Assembly: GCA_002387605.1 (NCBI GenBank)
Contig: DGJU01000050.1
Span: forward strand, 1 to 9,817
Direction: 5' to 3'
DNA length: 9,817 nt
DNA from: Alphaproteobacteria bacterium UBA4588
GTDB taxonomy: Bacteria > Pseudomonadota > Alphaproteobacteria > Puniceispirillales > Puniceispirillaceae
Part shown: positions 6,776 to 9,817 of the stretch, one piece after another
Position numbering within the stretch: position 1 is the stretch's first letter
Layout of the letters: every line of letters starts with the position of its first letter
The notes under the pieces: generated by a model
Seen by the model: the letters and a program-made list of their open reading frames with translations, nothing else
What the model was told of the DNA's origin: nothing
Database searches by the model: none
Made by a program: the position numbers and the translations under genes

Positions 6776-6791
6776 ATACTAATTATAGTAT
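6776..6791 (-). promoter_or_regulatory. Inverted repeat overlapping a -10-like box
   Basis: ATACTA and TAGTAT, separated by ATTA, form a perfect 6-bp dyad. On the minus strand it contains TATAAT (6782-6787), placed about 130 bases upstream of the small acidic gene. No good -35 is present. It could be a promoter with an overlapping operator. Confidence 0.35.
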
Positions 6792-6905
6792 AGGTCTAAA
6801 GTGAGAAATTCGTGAAGTAAAAAAAGTAGCGTGCGACCCTTTTCTCCATTGGCACAGTTTTTTGCCTGAAAATAAGACATCTTTACCGTGGGAAAATAGG
6901 TCATG

Positions 6906-6932
6906 AAAAAAGCGGGTCATTTAACCCGCTTT
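6906..6932 (-). terminator. Intrinsic terminator of the exported repeat protein gene
   Basis: Read on the minus strand, AAAGCGGGT and ACCCGCTTT form a 9-bp stem with a 6-nt loop, followed by further Ts. It starts about 30 bases after the stop codon of the 397-residue protein, so that gene's transcript probably ends here, before the small acidic gene. Confidence 0.88.
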
Positions 6933-6961
6933 GTTCAGAATAATATCAATATTACCAGAGG

Positions 6962-8155
6962 TTAGTTTGTTATTCGTCTGATAAAGATGTTGCCGTCTGG
7001 CTTATTGTTAATGTTCCGGACAGCTTCTGTTGCTGCGCTATAGACAACTGTTTCCACACCGAAATTATCAACGACGTTAGCGCGGGCACGAATGAGGTTG
7101 CCAACAAGTGCCTGAGGAAGATCTAAGCGGCGCGCTTCGCCTGAGCTTGAGAGCGGCTCCCATGTGCGTCCGTCATTAGATGCCTCCCAGAACAGAGCCA
7201 AGCTTGCGATACCATCATAGTCAGACAATGAACTAGTATTAGCAATAAGCTCAGCACCTTCAACGGCTTGGCCTCTGATAGTGACTTCGCCTTCTAGCGG
7301 ATTATCAATATTTGCAACGATACCTGATGGCTCAGAAACAAGTGTTTCACGGGTGCCAAATCCATCGATATAGCTGATAACAGAGCGGTAATTAAAGCCA
7401 ACATCACTTTGTGTGAGTTGAAGCATGGTACCGAATTGGTCAGGGAAGTTTTCCCAGTTCTGCCGTTCAGACGAGCGCTGCCACACAATTGATATCTCAC
7501 CAAGGCCGTCTTCATCAGAGATCCGGGATAAATCGGTCGTCAACTGGCTGTCTTCTTTTGGTTCACCATTTATGATAGGCATGCCCATAGGCTGGTCATT
7601 TACATTCACAACTGGTTCGGACATTGGGCTAATCAACATTTCAGGATTGCCTTGCCCGTCAATATAGGAAATTTGGACGCGCAGAAATCTGCCGACTTCA
7701 GAGTCGCGTGGCACAAAGCTAGGCCGGATAGCGCCCGGCAGGCTTAGCCAGATATCACCATCATCTGAAATCTGCCACTGGATCTGAATGCTTCCCATTC
7801 CGTCACCATCTGCAATCGAGCTAGTGTCAATAACAAGCTCATCATTTTCAATAGCTTCGAAGCCACTATCATTTTTTTGGCGCGCTGCTGTAGTCTGGGG
7901 GAGTTCAGCTGGTTTAGATGCTGTTCTAGAAGACGTGGTTGCCTTCGCCTGAGATGCATTTGCGCTCGCGGCATTTGCCGACGTTTGTGAAATTGTTTCT
8001 GCCTGTTGCCCAGATGAAGCGGAATCTGAGGATGCTTGCGTTTCAGATTTATCTACGTCACCACCAGCAAATGCAGTGCTCATTGCGATGAGTGACGCTA
8101 TGCCAACTCCCGTAATGATGTAAGCTGCGCTCTTATTAATGCGGACACTTTTCAT
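6962..8155 (-). CDS. Exported protein with three 98-residue Ig-like repeats
   Basis: A 397-residue secreted or periplasmic protein of unknown function. A Sec signal peptide is clear: basic MKSVRINK, a hydrophobic core, and AFA|GG cleavage near residue 30. Residues 31-97 are a Ser/Ala/Thr/Gln-rich linker. Three repeats follow with marker residues on a fixed period: Asp116/214/312 (an Asp-Gly acidic loop), Trp127/225/323 and Trp136/234/332 are all 98 apart. Each unit continues with a VG..(L/Y)R stretch, SYIDGxG in the first two (VVDNFG in the third), and an NxN/D hinge. These units resemble Ig/cadherin-like domains that recur many times in giant type I-secreted adhesins and RTX proteins; here there are only three, with no RTX nonapeptides. 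The chain stops just where a fourth unit would begin. GGAGAG 5 bases upstream sets the start. A surface or adhesive role is inferred. Confidence 0.88.
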   Translation of the reverse strand: MKSVRINKSAAYIITGVGIASLIAMSTAFAGGDVDKSETQASSDSASSGQQAETISQTSANAASANASQAKATTSSRTASKPAELPQTTAARQKNDSGFEAIENDELVIDTSSIADGDGMGSIQIQWQISDDGDIWLSLPGAIRPSFVPRDSEVGRFLRVQISYIDGQGNPEMLISPMSEPVVNVNDQPMGMPIINGEPKEDSQLTTDLSRISDEDGLGEISIVWQRSSERQNWENFPDQFGTMLQLTQSDVGFNYRSVISYIDGFGTRETLVSEPSGIVANIDNPLEGEVTIRGQAVEGAELIANTSSLSDYDGIASLALFWEASNDGRTWEPLSSSGEARRLDLPQALVGNLIRARANVVDNFGVETVVYSAATEAVRNINNKPDGNIFIRRITN

Positions 8156-8554
8156 TTTAACTCTCCAAGGGTCTCGCTACAACAAACGAGTCTTTGCTAT
8201 ATTATCGACTTAAAATATAAAGAATTAAATCCTTTAATACAGATTTCTTCATCTTATACGAAATTACAATCACTTATTTCCCAAGGAAAATCAAGATTTC
8301 AATAATCGCGTATCACGATAGTAAAAAGCTACAATGGTGCGGCTATACTGCAAAGAGCATAAAAGCCATCGAATTTTGTAACTGCTATAATTAGTGAGCG
8401 GTGTCGTAGCGAAATTATTTTCTGCGTGACCCTTGCCCCTGATTCATCGTATATAGCTTGCAGAATTAGTCCACAGTTTGGTGACAATGGAGCTAAGCTC
8501 GGATCTGCTGAAAATCAGTCTCCTCTCACTACATGAAATTAAAGGGTAACATCT
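8156..8554. other. 399-bp divergent intergenic region
   Basis: No gene is supported. It separates the exported repeat protein (minus) from the GlcG/HbpS-like gene (plus), so it should carry promoters for both. The half next to the repeat protein is very AT-rich. A TATAAT box occurs near 8386 on the plus strand without a good -35. Palindromes are GAGCT-A-AGCTC (8490-8500), CTGA-AAA-TCAG (8508-8518) and TTTCC-CAA-GGAAA (8277-8289). No tRNA or known riboswitch was recognised. Confidence 0.5.
8490..8518 (+). promoter_or_regulatory. Pair of 11-bp palindromes upstream of the GlcG/HbpS-like gene
   Basis: GAGCTAAGCTC (8490-8500) and CTGAAAATCAG (8508-8518) are two perfect dyads with centres 18 bases apart, 37-65 bases before the start codon. 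They do not share a sequence, so they are not two copies of one operator. A regulatory role is only a possibility. Confidence 0.25.
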
Positions 8555-8989
8555 ATGACAAATATTTCGCTTGAGCAGTCTCAGAAGATTGCAGTGGCAG
8601 CAGCAGCAAAAGGCGCAGAACTTGGCCTAAAGCCTCTGTGTATTACGGTCCTTGATAGTCGGGCAAGTTTGCGTCTTTGTGTGAATCAGGACGGCACATC
8701 GATTGACCGCCATAGAATTGCGCATGGTAAAGCAAATGCTGCTTTGTCTTTGGGAATGGGGTCACGCGCCCTTGGGGATCGTGCAGAAGTTCAGGCATAC
8801 TTTGTTGATGCTGTTGGCAGAATGGTGAATGGTGATTTCATTCCTGTGCCGGGCGGTGTTCTGATTAAGGACGCATCAGGCGCGATTATCGGTGCGGTTG
8901 GCATTTCAGGCGATACATCTGATAATGATGAGATGGCCGCTGTTGCAGGCATCGAGTCTGTTGGTCTTGTTCCTGATACAGGTGCTTAA
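8555..8989 (+). CDS. GlcG/HbpS family (heme-binding-like) protein
   Basis: A 144-residue protein of the GlcG/HbpS family (formerly DUF336). Relatives include the Streptomyces heme-binding sensor partner HbpS and the GlcG protein of glycolate operons; most bacterial members have no proven role. The family core is visible: an N-terminal helix with AVAAAAKGAELG, VLD near residues 32-34, AHGKANAAL at 56-64, and the conserved C-terminal block PVPGGVLI (97-104) with G-IIGAVGISG (109-119) and D-DEMAAVAGI (123-133). There is no signal peptide, so it should be cytosolic. AAAGGG about 8 bases upstream fixes the ATG. It lies 44 bases before psd on the same strand, with no terminator between, so the two are probably co-transcribed. 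Heme binding is not shown by this sequence alone. Confidence 0.88.
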   Translation: MTNISLEQSQKIAVAAAAKGAELGLKPLCITVLDSRASLRLCVNQDGTSIDRHRIAHGKANAALSLGMGSRALGDRAEVQAYFVDAVGRMVNGDFIPVPGGVLIKDASGAIIGAVGISGDTSDNDEMAAVAGIESVGLVPDTGA

Positions 8990-9033
8990 TTTAACGCGGT
9001 TAACAACGTTTTTTACAGGGTTTTGGTGATTTT

Positions 9034-9732
9034 ATGAACATTATTACTGCGATTCGTGATGATATGCTGGTTCCGATACACCCGGCAGGCTGGCCATTTA
9101 TCGGCCTGTTTGCTGCGGTAACGCTGGTGATTGGGTTTTTTGCTGATGGGTTTTTTCTCATTGGTGTTCCGGCAACATTATGGTGCGTTTATTTTTTCCG
9201 AAATCCTGAGCGTATTACGCCAATATCGCCTGACCTGATTATCGCGCCGGCCGATGGCCGTATTATCGCAACAGGTATTGAAGAGGCGCCTGCTGAGTTA
9301 GGACTGCCCGCTGGTAAATGGCGCTGTATTTGTATTTTCATGAATGTGTTTGATGTTCATGTGAACCGCAGTCCTTTTGCGGGTACGATTGGACATCAAA
9401 TTTATGTAAAAGGTAAGTTTGTGAATGCAAGTCTTGATAAGGCTCATCATGAAAATGAACGGATGGTCCAACGTCTTGATACGGGTGATAAACGTGCCCC
9501 CCATATTGGCATTGTGCAGATAGCTGGTCTTGTTGCGCGCCGCATTCTGTGTGATGTGCGTGTCGATGATAAGCTAAGTGCTGGCCAGTTGTTTGGTATT
9601 ATTCGATTTGGCAGCCGGGTAGATGTCTGGGTGCCAGAGGAGATTGCGCCGCTTGTTCTTGTGGGGCAAAAGACGATTGCTGGTGAAACTGTTCTTGCTG
9701 ACCTTTCTGGCAAACGCTCAGGCCCGCGCTAG
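9034..9732 (+). CDS. psd: Phosphatidylserine decarboxylase proenzyme (short type)
   Basis: Converts phosphatidylserine to phosphatidylethanolamine at the cytoplasmic membrane. The 232-residue length fits the short Psd class common in alphaproteobacteria. It is made as a proenzyme that cuts itself in the motif RFGSRVD (residues 191-197), between Gly193 and Ser194, to give a pyruvoyl-bearing alpha chain. Other family marks are IHPAGWPF at 15-22, two hydrophobic N-terminal segments at 22-55, FFRNPER at 54-60, APADGRI at 71-77 and DVHVNRSP at 107-114. GGTGA lies about 6 bases before the ATG. In many relatives pssA (phosphatidylserine synthase) follows directly; here the gene ends 85 bases before the window edge and no pssA start is seen inside. 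Confidence 0.96.
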   Translation: MNIITAIRDDMLVPIHPAGWPFIGLFAAVTLVIGFFADGFFLIGVPATLWCVYFFRNPERITPISPDLIIAPADGRIIATGIEEAPAELGLPAGKWRCICIFMNVFDVHVNRSPFAGTIGHQIYVKGKFVNASLDKAHHENERMVQRLDTGDKRAPHIGIVQIAGLVARRILCDVRVDDKLSAGQLFGIIRFGSRVDVWVPEEIAPLVLVGQKTIAGETVLADLSGKRSGPR

Positions 9733-9779
9733 AATGCAACTGATAGAACAGACAGTCCTCGCTTATTTTCTGTTAAACC

Positions 9780-9817
9780 TGATATACTGACCTGCAACAT
9801 GATATACTGACCTGCAA
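9780..9817. repeat. Direct repeat, 20-base period, running into the window edge
   Basis: The 18-base unit TGATATACTGACCTGCAA occurs at 9780-9797 and again at 9800-9817, separated by CA, and the second copy ends exactly at the last base. It may be the first two copies of a longer tandem array, or an artefact at a contig end. Confidence 0.85.

Larger units (their letters stand above)
6660..6961. other. Noncoding stretch with palindromes and a terminator
   Basis: No gene is supported in these 302 bases. They hold a GCGCC/GGCGC hairpin with a 3-nt loop at 6726-6738, a 16-bp inverted repeat at 6776-6791, and the terminator of the exported repeat protein gene at 6906-6932. The rest appears to be the leader of the small acidic gene. 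Confidence 0.55.

Overview
The window looks like chromosomal DNA from a moderate-GC alphaproteobacterium, plausibly a marine SAR116 or Rhodospirillales-like lineage. That placement is an inference from gene content and protein style: a short-type phosphatidylserine decarboxylase beside a GlcG/HbpS-like gene, a stand-alone BioY, and repeat units typical of giant secreted proteins. No rRNA, tRNA, CRISPR array, transposase or integrase could be seen.

Left part (1-2861): trmL (tRNA wobble methyltransferase, minus strand), then about 365 bases without an intact gene that hold a perfect 10-bp hairpin and merge into a decayed type I secretion adaptor (HlyD family), of which only the C-terminal end is readable. 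A thiamine diphosphokinase gene (plus) follows. It ends in a 4-base tail-to-tail overlap with a lysophospholipid acyltransferase-like gene (minus).

Middle (2978-6155): an AzgA-type NCS2 purine permease (minus) is divergent from bioY (biotin transporter substrate-binding subunit, plus) across a 236-bp intergenic region. A strong hairpin terminator separates bioY from a convergent AEC-family (auxin efflux carrier-type) permease (minus), which has a plausible extended -10 promoter. This stretch is a cluster of small-molecule transporters.

Right part (6372-9817): an orphan 93-residue acidic protein (minus), and a 397-residue exported protein (minus) with a clear signal peptide, a low-complexity linker and three Ig-like units on a regular 98-residue period, closed by its own terminator. 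A 399-bp gene-free region follows. Then come a GlcG/HbpS-family protein and psd (phosphatidylserine decarboxylase, phosphatidylethanolamine synthesis), both on the plus strand and probably co-transcribed. The window ends inside a 20-bp-period direct repeat.

Most genes are ordinary housekeeping or transport genes. The parts most worth a second look are the exported repeat protein, which carries units normally seen in giant secreted proteins but in a short, Sec-type form, the HlyD remnant, the orphan small acidic gene and the terminal repeat. I found no convincing evidence of a wholly new multi-gene system.
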